Shown here in pieces: positions 54,208 through 62,513 of a DNA stretch of 64,000 nt. Both the position numbers and the translations under genes were made by a program. The notes beneath the pieces were generated by a model that worked only from the letters and a program-made list of their open reading frames with translations, was not told the DNA's origin and made no database searches. Position 1 is the stretch's first letter. Every line of letters starts with the position of its first letter. This stretch comes from Lamprocystis purpurea DSM 4197 (lineage in GTDB: Bacteria; Pseudomonadota; Gammaproteobacteria; Chromatiales; Chromatiaceae): positions 12,488 to 76,487 of the forward strand of contig NZ_KB902498.1 of the NCBI RefSeq assembly GCF_000379525.1. Reading direction: 5' to 3'.

Positions 54208-55788
54208 CTACTCCAGGAACAGGTTTGCAGGTAACTGCAAGACCAAAGTGAATTGATGGCCGTCGGTAGCGGCGATGACCTGCCCGTCCAGCTTCTCAGT
54301 GAGTAAGCGTAAGAAATCATGGCCGCGCCCGCTCCCCTTGACCATCGCCGCGGCGCTTGGCGTGGTCGGGTTGCTGAAGCCCAGTTGCACGTGGCCGTCG
54401 GCGAGGTCGCACCAGGCGCGCGCCGGCGCGTGATCCGAGCATGCCGAGTATTTGAAGAGGTTGGTGAATGACTCGGTCAGCAGGATGGTCAAGAAGGATT
54501 CCGTGGTGCCGTAGGCGGTGAAGCGGATGGGTGCGTCCGCGAACCCGCGGGTGTGCAGCGGAAAACAGCGGGCACCGACCCACTCGCAGAGCAGCGGCAG
54601 GTCCGCCCGCGGGAGCAGTTCCATCAGTGACTGCTCCCACTCGCCGCGCAACTGTTCACCAAGGCGCAGGTGCCGCTCATGCCAATCCCGCAGCCGGGTG
54701 GCCCCCGGAACCAGCGCATTGTCACGCGCGTAACTCAGGAAATGTTGTTGGATACGTTCGCTCCCGCGCCTTGAGAGCAGTTGTCCGAGTGCGAGCCCCA
54801 GGGAGCGGATGGCGACCTGCTCCAGGCTGGAGTCGCCGCTATGGTCCTGCTGCAGCTTGCGGCGTAGCAGTTCGGTATCGGTTGAGATCAGGCTGAAAAT
54901 ATCGAGCAGACCGCGCATGGTGCTGACCGCCTCGCGATGCACCCAGGGGCTGTTCTCATGGTCCGTATTATAGATGATGCGGTCCAGTGAGCCGCGAAAT
55001 TTGTGCGCGACCAGGGCCATGACATCCTCCTGTTCTTTGTTCTTGGCACGCAGAATATCGGCGGCGTGGATGGCCTGCTCAGCCACTTTGGTCCTGGCAT
55101 TGAGCCGGCGAACATAACGCAGTTGGAACAGATAGCCGCGATAATATTCCTCGAACAGGACGATCAGACAGAAAATCGGGATGGTGAGTAAGGTCATCAG
55201 TTCCATGGCATGAGCGCCGTCGGTCGGTACGGTGTCGAGAAAGAACAGCACGCGAACCAGGACCAGCAGCGCGAACCCGATCATCAGGTAGGCGAGCCGG
55301 TTCAGATACCTGGGGTTGCGATTGGCATAGCGGATCGGATCGGAAAAGACGCGCAAGGCCGGATAGAAGACGGACAGGCGGTCGCCGCCTGGGGTATCGG
55401 GAATGAATGATTTGCCGACCCGCGCGATGCGGTGATGCGCCCGTCGCCCGTAGGTGGCGGCGACCGCGACCCCGGCGACATAGAGCCAGAAGACCGCGGG
55501 CCATTCGATGTAGATGGTGCTCAACGACGGCACCCGATCGGTCAGCAAATAGGCGACATAGGTGGTGAAATCCATCAGGCAGTAGCCGATGGCGATCTTC
55601 ATGAAGGTCGTGGTATGCACCGTCCAATGGTCCAGCCAGGCCCGGACACGGCGGATGGCGGGCAGTTCGGCGAAGAGCGGCAGCAGACGGTAAGGGCTGA
55701 GCGGTTGCAATGGGTGTGGTCCAGATGGTGGGTCAGGCGGGTGACGCAGCTGGCCTGACGCGGCGGATGAACCCGAACCTGGAAGCAT
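54208..55788 (-). CDS. Membrane histidine kinase-like protein
   Basis: A ~526-residue protein with four TM helices (about 63-83, 95-112, 165-184, 195-212) and a cytoplasmic half. An H-box-like VAHKFRGSLDRI (H262) is followed by a HATPase-like N-box ESFTNLFKYS near 441 and G-box GSGRGHDF near 490. The helix after His is KFRGS rather than E/DLRTP, so it is an atypical kinase. Its start is uncertain; an internal ATG at 55602 just precedes TM1. It runs directly into the receiver gene. Confidence 0.65.
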   Translation of the reverse strand: MLPGSGSSAASGQLRHPPDPPSGPHPLQPLSPYRLLPLFAELPAIRRVRAWLDHWTVHTTTFMKIAIGYCLMDFTTYVAYLLTDRVPSLSTIYIEWPAVFWLYVAGVAVAATYGRRAHHRIARVGKSFIPDTPGGDRLSVFYPALRVFSDPIRYANRNPRYLNRLAYLMIGFALLVLVRVLFFLDTVPTDGAHAMELMTLLTIPIFCLIVLFEEYYRGYLFQLRYVRRLNARTKVAEQAIHAADILRAKNKEQEDVMALVAHKFRGSLDRIIYNTDHENSPWVHREAVSTMRGLLDIFSLISTDTELLRRKLQQDHSGDSSLEQVAIRSLGLALGQLLSRRGSERIQQHFLSYARDNALVPGATRLRDWHERHLRLGEQLRGEWEQSLMELLPRADLPLLCEWVGARCFPLHTRGFADAPIRFTAYGTTESFLTILLTESFTNLFKYSACSDHAPARAWCDLADGHVQLGFSNPTTPSAAAMVKGSGRGHDFLRLLTEKLDGQVIAATDGHQFTLVLQLPANLFLE

Positions 55789-55925
55789 GGCTGCCGACGG
55801 TCCGTGAGGCGCGGCAGGGCGTGGGGGTGCGCGTTCCTAAGGGAAGCGATCAGGTCAGTCGTCAGTCGATTGGTATCTGCAGCCACACTGGGTCCATGAA
55901 TCAGGCGGCACGCGACACAAGACGC

Positions 55926-56028
55926 CTGGAGTCCAAGGCTTCAGCCTTCTTGATTCTGCCAGTCCTGGCGGGTCGACACAACCGGAACCGGGACTATAAC
56001 CGCTGGAGTCCACGACTTCAGCCGTGGC
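55926..56028. repeat. Paired CTGGAGTCCA repeats
   Basis: CTGGAGTCCA occurs at 55926-55935 and 56003-56012, each followed by a small palindrome (AAGGCTTCAGCCTT; CCACG/CGTGG). It lies in the 290-bp gap between the kinase-like gene and phoR; no gene is visible there. Confidence 0.5.
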
Positions 56029-56078
56029 GTTGCGTGCCAGGTCGACGCCGCGGACGCCAGGCGAGCGGCTGTCCGGGC

Positions 56079-57431
56079 TCATGAACAGTCGCGCTCCGCC
56101 TCAGGCGTGGTGACGCGGCGAATACACTCCAGGTCCAGTTCGGTTTGCTGCCGCACCATGCCCCGCGCCGGGGGGAACTGGCAGGCGAACCGGGAGCCGA
56201 CGCCCAGGGTGCTGGCGATCAGGAGACGGCCGCCGTGCCGTTTGAGAACGTGCTTGACGATGGCAAGCCCGAGACCGGTGCCGCCGGAGGCGCGCGAGCG
56301 GCCGCGATCCACGCGGTAGAAGCGCTCGGTGAGTCGCGGCAGGTGCTCCGCCGGGATGCCTTCGCCGTCGTCCGTCACCGTGAACAGCGGGTCGTCCGTA
56401 TCCGCGGTCCAGCGGATGTCGATGGTGGTGCCGTCGGGCGTGTGGCGCACCGCGTTGTGGATCAGATTGGCAAAGACGCTGCGCAGTTCGACCGGATTGC
56501 CGATCAGCAGCAGGGTCGCGTCCACGGCGACCCTGAAGTGGTGCCGGCCGGCGCTCAGGGTCTCGGCTTCATGGACGATATGGGCCAGATCCTCCGCGAC
56601 GTCGACCGGCACCTGGGTGGTGTCCTGGTCGGTCATCTCTAGCCGCGACAGGGTCAGCAGGTCGTCGATGATGGAGCGCATCCGCTCGGCCTGGTGTTGC
56701 ATCAACGTGAGCGGTCGACGGTGAGCGGGCGGGGTGGTCGGGGCATCCGCCAGGTTTTCCAGAAATCCGGTGATGACCGTCAGCGGGGTGCGCAGTTCGT
56801 GGGAGGCGTTGGCCACGAAGTCTCGCCGGATCATGTCGAGGTGATAGACCTTGGTGATGTCGCGGGCGACCACGAGCCGCTGGCGTTTGCGTTCGCCGAA
56901 GGGTGCGATGCGCAGCGACAAGGTGAGGGCGCGGTTGTGCTCGGGGGTGATGTCGAGCGGACGCATGTACTCGCCGGTCTCGATGAAGGTCACCAGTTCC
57001 GGATGCTCGATGAGATCGGCGAGTCGGCGGCCGTCGTCGCGCGGCCAGTGGATATCGAGCAACTCGGCAGCGGCCGGGTTGGCCCAGTCGATTTGCTGGA
57101 GTTTGTTCAGGGTCACCAGGGCGTCGGGTACCGCGTCCGCGGCCTCGCGGAAGCGGCGGCTGGAACGGATCTGGCGCTTGCGCCGCTTGCGCCCGCGCTG
57201 CTGATACTGGGCGATGCCGCGATAGATGTCGCCCCAGGGGCCGCGCGGGAACGGCGGCACCAGGCGGTGCTGGCGACGGATCAAGCGGACCAGCCGCAGC
57301 AGGTGATACAGATGGCGCGCGGCATAGGGCAGCAGCACCAGCGGCCAGACCCAGCCCGGCGGGACGCCGAACAGGAGCAGCGTGACACCCAGTGCGGCGG
57401 CAAGCGCCAGGAGGCCCAGCTCAAAGTTCAC
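56079..57431 (-). CDS. phoR: Phosphate-regulon sensor histidine kinase
   Basis: A 450-residue kinase/phosphatase that controls PhoB according to phosphate supply. Two close TM segments near the N-terminus (about 3-25 and 28-45), a charged linker, a PAS domain (about 95-190), then HisKA (ANASHELRTPLTVI) and HATPase (FANLIHNAVRHT, DDGEGIP, GGTGLGLAIVKHV). It begins 2 nt after phoB ends. pst genes are not in the window. Confidence 0.93.
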   Translation of the reverse strand: MNFELGLLALAAALGVTLLLFGVPPGWVWPLVLLPYAARHLYHLLRLVRLIRRQHRLVPPFPRGPWGDIYRGIAQYQQRGRKRRKRQIRSSRRFREAADAVPDALVTLNKLQQIDWANPAAAELLDIHWPRDDGRRLADLIEHPELVTFIETGEYMRPLDITPEHNRALTLSLRIAPFGERKRQRLVVARDITKVYHLDMIRRDFVANASHELRTPLTVITGFLENLADAPTTPPAHRRPLTLMQHQAERMRSIIDDLLTLSRLEMTDQDTTQVPVDVAEDLAHIVHEAETLSAGRHHFRVAVDATLLLIGNPVELRSVFANLIHNAVRHTPDGTTIDIRWTADTDDPLFTVTDDGEGIPAEHLPRLTERFYRVDRGRSRASGGTGLGLAIVKHVLKRHGGRLLIASTLGVGSRFACQFPPARGMVRQQTELDLECIRRVTTPEAERDCS

Positions 57432-57433
57432 GG

Positions 57434-58120
57434 TCAGGTCTTGTCGGACAGGCGGTAGCCGACGCCGCGCACGGTTTGCAGGAGTCGGTCATGTCCGGTC
57501 GGTTCCAGCGCCTTGCGCAGGCGCCGCACATGCACATCGACTGTTCGTTCCTCCACGTAGACCTGATCGCCCCAGACCTGATCGAGTAACTGGGAGCGGC
57601 TGAAGGCGCGGTCGCTGTGGGTCATCAGGAAGTGCAGCAGCCGATACTCGGTGGGTGCCACCTCGACCGGAGTGCCTTCGGCGCTGACCCGGTGGCTGAC
57701 ATTGTCGATGCGCAGTCCGCCGATCTCGATCTCCTCGGCGCACTCATCCGGCCGGGCGCGGCGCAGCACGGCGTTGATGCGGGCGACCATTTCACGCGGT
57801 GAGAAGGGCTTGGAAATATAATCATCGGCCCCGGTATCCAGCCCTTTGATCCGGTCCTCCTCTTCGCCGCGCGCGCTGACCATGATGATTGGCAGGGTGC
57901 GGGTCTTTGGACTTTGCTTGAGCTGCTGGGCGAGTTCCAGTCCGGAGCGGCCGGGGAGCATCCAGTCCAGCAGAATCAGGTCCGGGTTCTCGATCGTCAG
58001 TTGTTTACGCGCCTCGTCCGCATGTCCGGCTTCGATCACGTCGAAGCCCGCGGTTTCCAGTGTAAAGCGGATCACCTCGCGGATATCCGGTTCATCGTCG
58101 ACAACAAGGATGGTGGTCAT
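57434..58120 (-). CDS. phoB: Phosphate-regulon response regulator
   Basis: A 228-residue OmpR-family regulator. The receiver has DDEPDIRE, phosphoacceptor Asp in LILLDWML and SKPF; the winged helix has [13 protein letters not shown]. It binds Pho boxes when phosphorylated. The ATG at 58120 starts MTTILVVDD; the frame is open upstream. It is divergent from btaA, whose upstream region has four GTCA(C/T) repeats. Confidence 0.95.
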   Translation of the reverse strand: MTTILVVDDEPDIREVIRFTLETAGFDVIEAGHADEARKQLTIENPDLILLDWMLPGRSGLELAQQLKQSPKTRTLPIIMVSARGEEEDRIKGLDTGADDYISKPFSPREMVARINAVLRRARPDECAEEIEIGGLRIDNVSHRVSAEGTPVEVAPTEYRLLHFLMTHSDRAFSRSQLLDQVWGDQVYVEERTVDVHVRRLRKALEPTGHDRLLQTVRGVGYRLSDKT

Positions 58121-58290
58121 GGTGCTGCGGTCCTGCGGAGGTCGGGGTGGCGCAGGAGCGTCACGCTGACCTGGTTCTTGGCGACATGGGGCCGCCCCGG
58201 CGTGCGCCGGGGCGGATGCAAGCCGAGATTCTATGTACAACGGGTTACGGTTCGATGACCAAGGCGCCCCGGTATCGCGAGCGCAGTGGA

Positions 58291-58344
58291 GTCACATCAT
58301 GGTCACCGGGGAGTCATCGCCAGGTCACTTCAGGTCGGTACACT
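58291..58344 (+). promoter_or_regulatory. Tandem Pho boxes and -10 for btaAB
   Basis: GTCA(C/T) begins at 58291, 58302, 58313 and 58324, exactly 11 bp apart, i.e. two Pho boxes in tandem. TACACT (58339-58344) lies 10 bp past the last repeat, where a -10 is expected at PhoB-activated promoters. Confidence 0.8.
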
Positions 58345-58395
58345 CTCCCGACTTGCGCCCCAGCCGATCCCCACGACCTCATCCAGAGACTTGCC

Positions 58396-59595
58396 GTGAA
58401 AGCAGCCCTTACCCTTCGTGATCGTATCGACCAGGCCGTCTTCAACGCCATCTATGCCAGGTCACTGGTGTACAACACCTGCTGGGAGGATCCCGCGGTG
58501 GACCGCATCGCGCTGGACCTGCGGCCGGATGATACCCTGTTGGTGATCACCAGCGCCGGGTGTAACGTGCTGGATTATGCTTTGGCTGGGCCTCGGCGTA
58601 TCCACGCGGTGGACGCCAATCCGCGGCAGACGGCGCTGCTGGAACTTAAGTTGTCGGGTATCCGGCGCCTCGCCTTCGATGACTTCTTTGCCTTGTTCGG
58701 CAGCGGCGTCCACGACAGTTTCCGCGAGGTCTATCATGACAGCCTGCGCGCCGATCTCTCGCCGTTCGCCCAACAGTTTTGGGACGATCGTCTGCATTGG
58801 TTCAGCAGTCGGCAGGGGAGCTTTTACTTCCAGGGACTGTCCGGCACCGTGGCCCGCGCCTTTCACACCTACCTCAAGGTCCGCCCGCGCCTGGCGGCGA
58901 GCGTCGGGGAATTGTTTCAGGCCGGCAGCCTGGAGGATCAGCGAACCATCTATGACACCCGGGTTCAGCCGCTGATGTGGGGGCCGGGAATGAACTGGAC
59001 CCTGTCGCGTCAACTGACCATGAGTATGCTGGGGGTGCCCTATGCCCAGCGCCGTCAGGTCCAGGCGCAGCATCACCGCGGGGTGGCGGGTTTCATCCGC
59101 GAGGCGGTCGAGTATGTGTTCCGCGAGTTGCCGGTCTGGACCAATTATTTCTGGACTGTCTACATCAACGGGCATTACACGCAAAGCTGCTGTCCGGAGT
59201 ACCTGAAGCGCGACAATTTCCAGGCCCTCAAAGCGGGTCTCGCCGATCGGGTGGAGCCTCATACCTGTACCGTGACCGCCTTTCTCCAGTCGACCCCGGA
59301 GCGCATTTCCAAGTTCGTGCTGCTCGATCACATGGACTGGATGAGTTCCTATTACCCGGAGGCGCTGGCCGAGGAGTGGACCGCCATCCTGGACCGCGCC
59401 GCGCCGGGGGCGCGGGTGATCTTCCGTAGCGCCCATGCGGCTCCGGCCTATCTGGACCTGATCGAACTCGGCGAACAACGCACCCGACTGCGCGAACGCC
59501 TGGTCTTCCACGACGCCATGGCCCGCGATCTGCAGCGTCAGGATCGGGTGCACACCTATGCCGGTTTCCATGTCGCCGACCTGGCCGGGGCCTGA
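58396..59595 (+). CDS. btaA: SAM:diacylglycerol 3-amino-3-carboxypropyltransferase BtaA
   Basis: A 399-residue DUF3419 protein that moves the aminocarboxypropyl group of SAM onto diacylglycerol to give diacylglyceryl-homoserine. Family features: VYNTCWEDPAVDR, SAGCNVLDYAL (SAM loop), VDANPRQTALLELK and NYFWTVYINGHY. The GTG at 58396 starts VKAALTLRDRI; no better start lies near. btaB follows at 2 nt. Pho boxes suggest induction under phosphate starvation, when bacteria replace phospholipid. Confidence 0.92.
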   Translation: MKAALTLRDRIDQAVFNAIYARSLVYNTCWEDPAVDRIALDLRPDDTLLVITSAGCNVLDYALAGPRRIHAVDANPRQTALLELKLSGIRRLAFDDFFALFGSGVHDSFREVYHDSLRADLSPFAQQFWDDRLHWFSSRQGSFYFQGLSGTVARAFHTYLKVRPRLAASVGELFQAGSLEDQRTIYDTRVQPLMWGPGMNWTLSRQLTMSMLGVPYAQRRQVQAQHHRGVAGFIREAVEYVFRELPVWTNYFWTVYINGHYTQSCCPEYLKRDNFQALKAGLADRVEPHTCTVTAFLQSTPERISKFVLLDHMDWMSSYYPEALAEEWTAILDRAAPGARVIFRSAHAAPAYLDLIELGEQRTRLRERLVFHDAMARDLQRQDRVHTYAGFHVADLAGA

Positions 59596-59597
59596 CC

Positions 59598-60329
59598 ATG
59601 GGTGTCAGCGATGCCCAGGTCCTGTGGCGGCTGGTGCGCGGCCAGCCCCGTCGCGGCACTCTGGCGGAACGGCTGCAAGGTTTCTACGGTCCCCAGGCCG
59701 CGCACTATGACGCGTTCCGTGAGCGCCTGCTGCACGGCCGGGCGGAGTTGATGGAGCGGTTGGCTCCCGAACCCGGCGCGGTGGTGGTCGAACTGGGCGC
59801 CGGCACCGGGCGCAATCTGGGATTTCTGGGCGAGCGCCTGGCAACCCTGGAGTCAGTCACGTTGGTCGACCTGTGTTCGGCACTGCTCGAACAGGCGCGG
59901 CGGCGGACCCGCGGTCTGCCCAATGTGCGGGTGGTGGAGGCCGATGCCTGCACCTATCGCCCGGCGGCGCCGGTCGATCTGGTTTACTTCTCCTATTCGC
60001 TGACCATGATCCCGGACTGGGAGGCGGCGCTCCGCAACGCGCTCGCCATGCTCAAGCCGGGCGGCGCCCTGGGCGTGGTCGACTTCTACTGCTCGGATGT
60101 CGAGCCCGCGCCGGGACTGGTGCGGCACGGCGCCTTGACCCGCTGGTTCTGGCCGCGCTGGTTCGCCCATGACGGGGTGCGGCCCACGCCCGACCACCTG
60201 CGCGCCCTGCGCGGGTTCCTGCCCGACCATCAGTTATCGGAACACCGTGCCGCGGTGCCCTATTTGCCGGGGCTGCGCGTTCCTTACTATGTCTTTGTCG
60301 GGCGTCTGGCCGGCGAGTTCGCATCCTAG
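59598..60329 (+). CDS. btaB: Diacylglyceryl-homoserine N-methyltransferase BtaB
   Basis: A 243-residue class I methyltransferase. The SAM loop is VVELGAGTGRNL, with the acidic strand LVDLCSALL and the YFSYSLTMIPDW segment typical of BtaB. It trimethylates the homoserine headgroup to form DGTS. It begins 2 nt after btaA. The stop codon lies inside the left arm of a MITE-like repeat. Confidence 0.9.
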   Translation: MGVSDAQVLWRLVRGQPRRGTLAERLQGFYGPQAAHYDAFRERLLHGRAELMERLAPEPGAVVVELGAGTGRNLGFLGERLATLESVTLVDLCSALLEQARRRTRGLPNVRVVEADACTYRPAAPVDLVYFSYSLTMIPDWEAALRNALAMLKPGGALGVVDFYCSDVEPAPGLVRHGALTRWFWPRWFAHDGVRPTPDHLRALRGFLPDHQLSEHRAAVPYLPGLRVPYYVFVGRLAGEFAS

Positions 60330-60447
60330 CAGTTTGTCGGGCTTGCAGCGTAACAGATTGATGTTTCTCGATATGATGGTGTTCCCGAAAGGCGACGAAA
60401 CATCTATTTATCAATAAGTTATCAGCGTAAGCCCGATAGACTGCTAG
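60326..60447. repeat. MITE-like nested palindrome, 122 bp
   Basis: The ends are imperfect 21-bp inverted repeats (CTAGCAGTTTGTCGGGCTTGC; three mismatches with the complement of 60427-60447). Inside, GATGTTTC (60360-60367) pairs with GAAACATC (60397-60404). The interior is AT-richer than its surroundings. No transposase is present. Confidence 0.6.
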
Positions 60448-60706
60448 TAACCGGTTCCGCCTAAGACTGCTGGCCGGCACCTCAAGATTGGCTGGCGCAA
60501 CCGATCCATCTGCCGCAACTTCGTTATCTTGGTCGGTCCGCACGGAAATCAGCAACGTTGACCGGACGATCGACAGTCCGGATACTTCCGAGCTTACTCG
60601 GGGTGTATCGCATGCGGTTTCCCCAGAAGCCGTGGTTACGCCGAAATCACTGAGTATCGATGTTTTGCCGCAGACGCGGTTCGTGTCCGGAATTCGGGGA
60701 AAGCAC

Positions 60707-61153
60707 ATGACCGAGCGATACAGTGTCGCGGCCGAGCGGCATCATCGCGTGGCCGTAAGGTTGGAAGCCGACGGCGAAATCGACGACGCCGCCTACCATT
60801 ACGGACTGGTCGGTGAGAACGCCTTGAAATACGGCCTGCTCAAGTCCGGCGTAGTCCCGGCGTGGGATGCGGGTGGCATAAAACGGACAAATACGCCGAT
60901 GGGGAAGCATTTTCCTAAGTTGACCCCGATAATTCGGGACTTTATCGCCGACATTCGCTTGTTCGCAAGCGGATGCATCGGTGCCCAGATCCAGTCGGTA
61001 GTTGACGATCCGGCTTTTTTTGGCCGATTTCAGGGTTGGTCGATCGACATCCGCTACGCCGATGACCAATGTACCCCGGTGGACCCCGCTGATTGCGCGC
61101 GCTGGGCGCAGGATGCCGACCTGTTCCTGCGGCGGCTCGTGCTGATGGTCTGA
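60707..61153 (+). CDS. HEPN-like small protein (cassette gene 1)
   Basis: A 148-residue helical protein. DDAAYHYGLVGENALKYGL resembles the conserved helix of HEPN domains (A-x-H-x-x-G-x-x-x-E-x-A-L-K), and IDIRYADD resembles a later HEPN strand. The RxxxxH RNase motif is not visible, so it may be a non-catalytic or antitoxin-like member. GGGGA precedes the ATG; the frame extends to 60488 without homology. It is 10 nt before the next gene, so they form an operon. Confidence 0.6.
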   Translation: MTERYSVAAERHHRVAVRLEADGEIDDAAYHYGLVGENALKYGLLKSGVVPAWDAGGIKRTNTPMGKHFPKLTPIIRDFIADIRLFASGCIGAQIQSVVDDPAFFGRFQGWSIDIRYADDQCTPVDPADCARWAQDADLFLRRLVLMV

Positions 61154-61163
61154 GGATACCCTG

Positions 61164-62513
61164 GTGACATTGCGATTTCACGAAAGCCTGGGGCGCCTGG
61201 TGGCTGAAGTCGAAGCGGCAGGGATTCCGCTCGACGACGCGACGGTCTTCTTGCGTGATGGTGAAGGCCGCCTTATGGTCGCCCGTGAGTCGCTGCCCGA
61301 TGCGCAGGCCCTCGCAGCTAGCTTGAGCAAGACCTTGGGTGCCTATGCGTCCATGCGGCCGGTCATTGATGGGCGGATTGCGGCTGCCTTGGTCAAAGAT
61401 CAAGCGGCCAGCGAGATTCCTGTCGTGTTGCCTGGCCGTCCGGCAGAGGGGCCGCGGATCATCCGCATGGTGGACCGCCGTTTCGTCGGTGCGGACTGGA
61501 TGGTTCCTCCGGAACCGGTGCCGCAGGGTGGTCCGCCGAGGTTGGTATTCAGTTCCCTCAAGGGCGGCGTTGGACGTTCGACGGCACTGGCGGTCCTGGC
61601 CGCGGATCTGGCGCGACATGGACTCAAGGCGCTCGCTATTGATCTGGATTTGGAGGCACCAGGCATTGGATTCATGCTGCTGGATGCGTCAGAGGACCCG
61701 GCGCAGGATCGGCGCCCCAACTATGGCGTATTGGACTATCTCGTTGAGAACGGCTTGGGCGGTGTGGCCGATGAGGAGCTTTTCGATTTCGTCGGTGTCA
61801 GCCCGTTCACTGACGGCTCGGTTGATGTAGTGCCGGTGGTCGGACGGGTGACCGACCAGCACCCGGAGACGATGCTGGCGAAGTTGTCGCGGGCGCATGT
61901 CGAGGATGCAGGCAGCCGTGGGCCGATCTCGTTTACCAATCAAGTCCGCGAAATGGTCGACCGGTTTGCCGCACGTGCCGAATACGACGTGATCCTGATC
62001 GATGCGCGGGCCGGACTTGCGGAATCCAGTGCGCCGGCATTGCTGGCGCTAGGCGCTGAGATCCTGTTCTTCGGCGCGGATCAACCCCAGACCTTTCATA
62101 GTTATCGCTATCTTTTCGCCCATCTCCTGCATTGCTTCGGAACTGGCCCAAGTGGCTACCGGGATTGGCGCGGGCACCTGTCGTTCGTCCAGGCGAAAGC
62201 GCCCTCATCGGCCCAGCAGCGGATTGACTTCCGCGATCGGTTGCATGGCCTTTGTGCCGAGTTCCTCTACGATAAGGAAAGCCTGGCTGCCGATGGATCG
62301 GTCCAGGTTGCTGACTTCAATTTCGGTGTCGCCGATGCCGGACGTGGCGTTCCTCATGACGCCTTGTTCGTCGCATTTCATCCGGATTACATGGCCTTCG
62401 ATTCACCCTCCGATGGCACGCCCCTGGACCCTGACGTGTATCGCGGACCATTCGGTGATTTCCTGAATCGGACCTGGGATTTGCTCGGGTTGAGTCGGGA
62501 CGGCCGGACGTGA
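61164..62513 (+). CDS. KGGVGR-variant MinD/ParA-like ATPase (cassette gene 2)
   Basis: A 449-residue protein. Residues 1-95 form a small unrecognised domain. The deviant Walker A is KGGVGRST at 133-140; the catalytic-motif second Lys of KGGVGKT is Arg. DLDLEAPG follows, and VILIDARAGLAESS near 275 is the switch II region. The KGGVGR variant marks a known subgroup of ParA-like ATPases that I associate, from memory, with multi-gene cassettes. GTG start; overlaps gene 3 by 4 nt. Confidence 0.75.
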   Translation: MTLRFHESLGRLVAEVEAAGIPLDDATVFLRDGEGRLMVARESLPDAQALAASLSKTLGAYASMRPVIDGRIAAALVKDQAASEIPVVLPGRPAEGPRIIRMVDRRFVGADWMVPPEPVPQGGPPRLVFSSLKGGVGRSTALAVLAADLARHGLKALAIDLDLEAPGIGFMLLDASEDPAQDRRPNYGVLDYLVENGLGGVADEELFDFVGVSPFTDGSVDVVPVVGRVTDQHPETMLAKLSRAHVEDAGSRGPISFTNQVREMVDRFAARAEYDVILIDARAGLAESSAPALLALGAEILFFGADQPQTFHSYRYLFAHLLHCFGTGPSGYRDWRGHLSFVQAKAPSSAQQRIDFRDRLHGLCAEFLYDKESLAADGSVQVADFNFGVADAGRGVPHDALFVAFHPDYMAFDSPSDGTPLDPDVYRGPFGDFLNRTWDLLGLSRDGRT

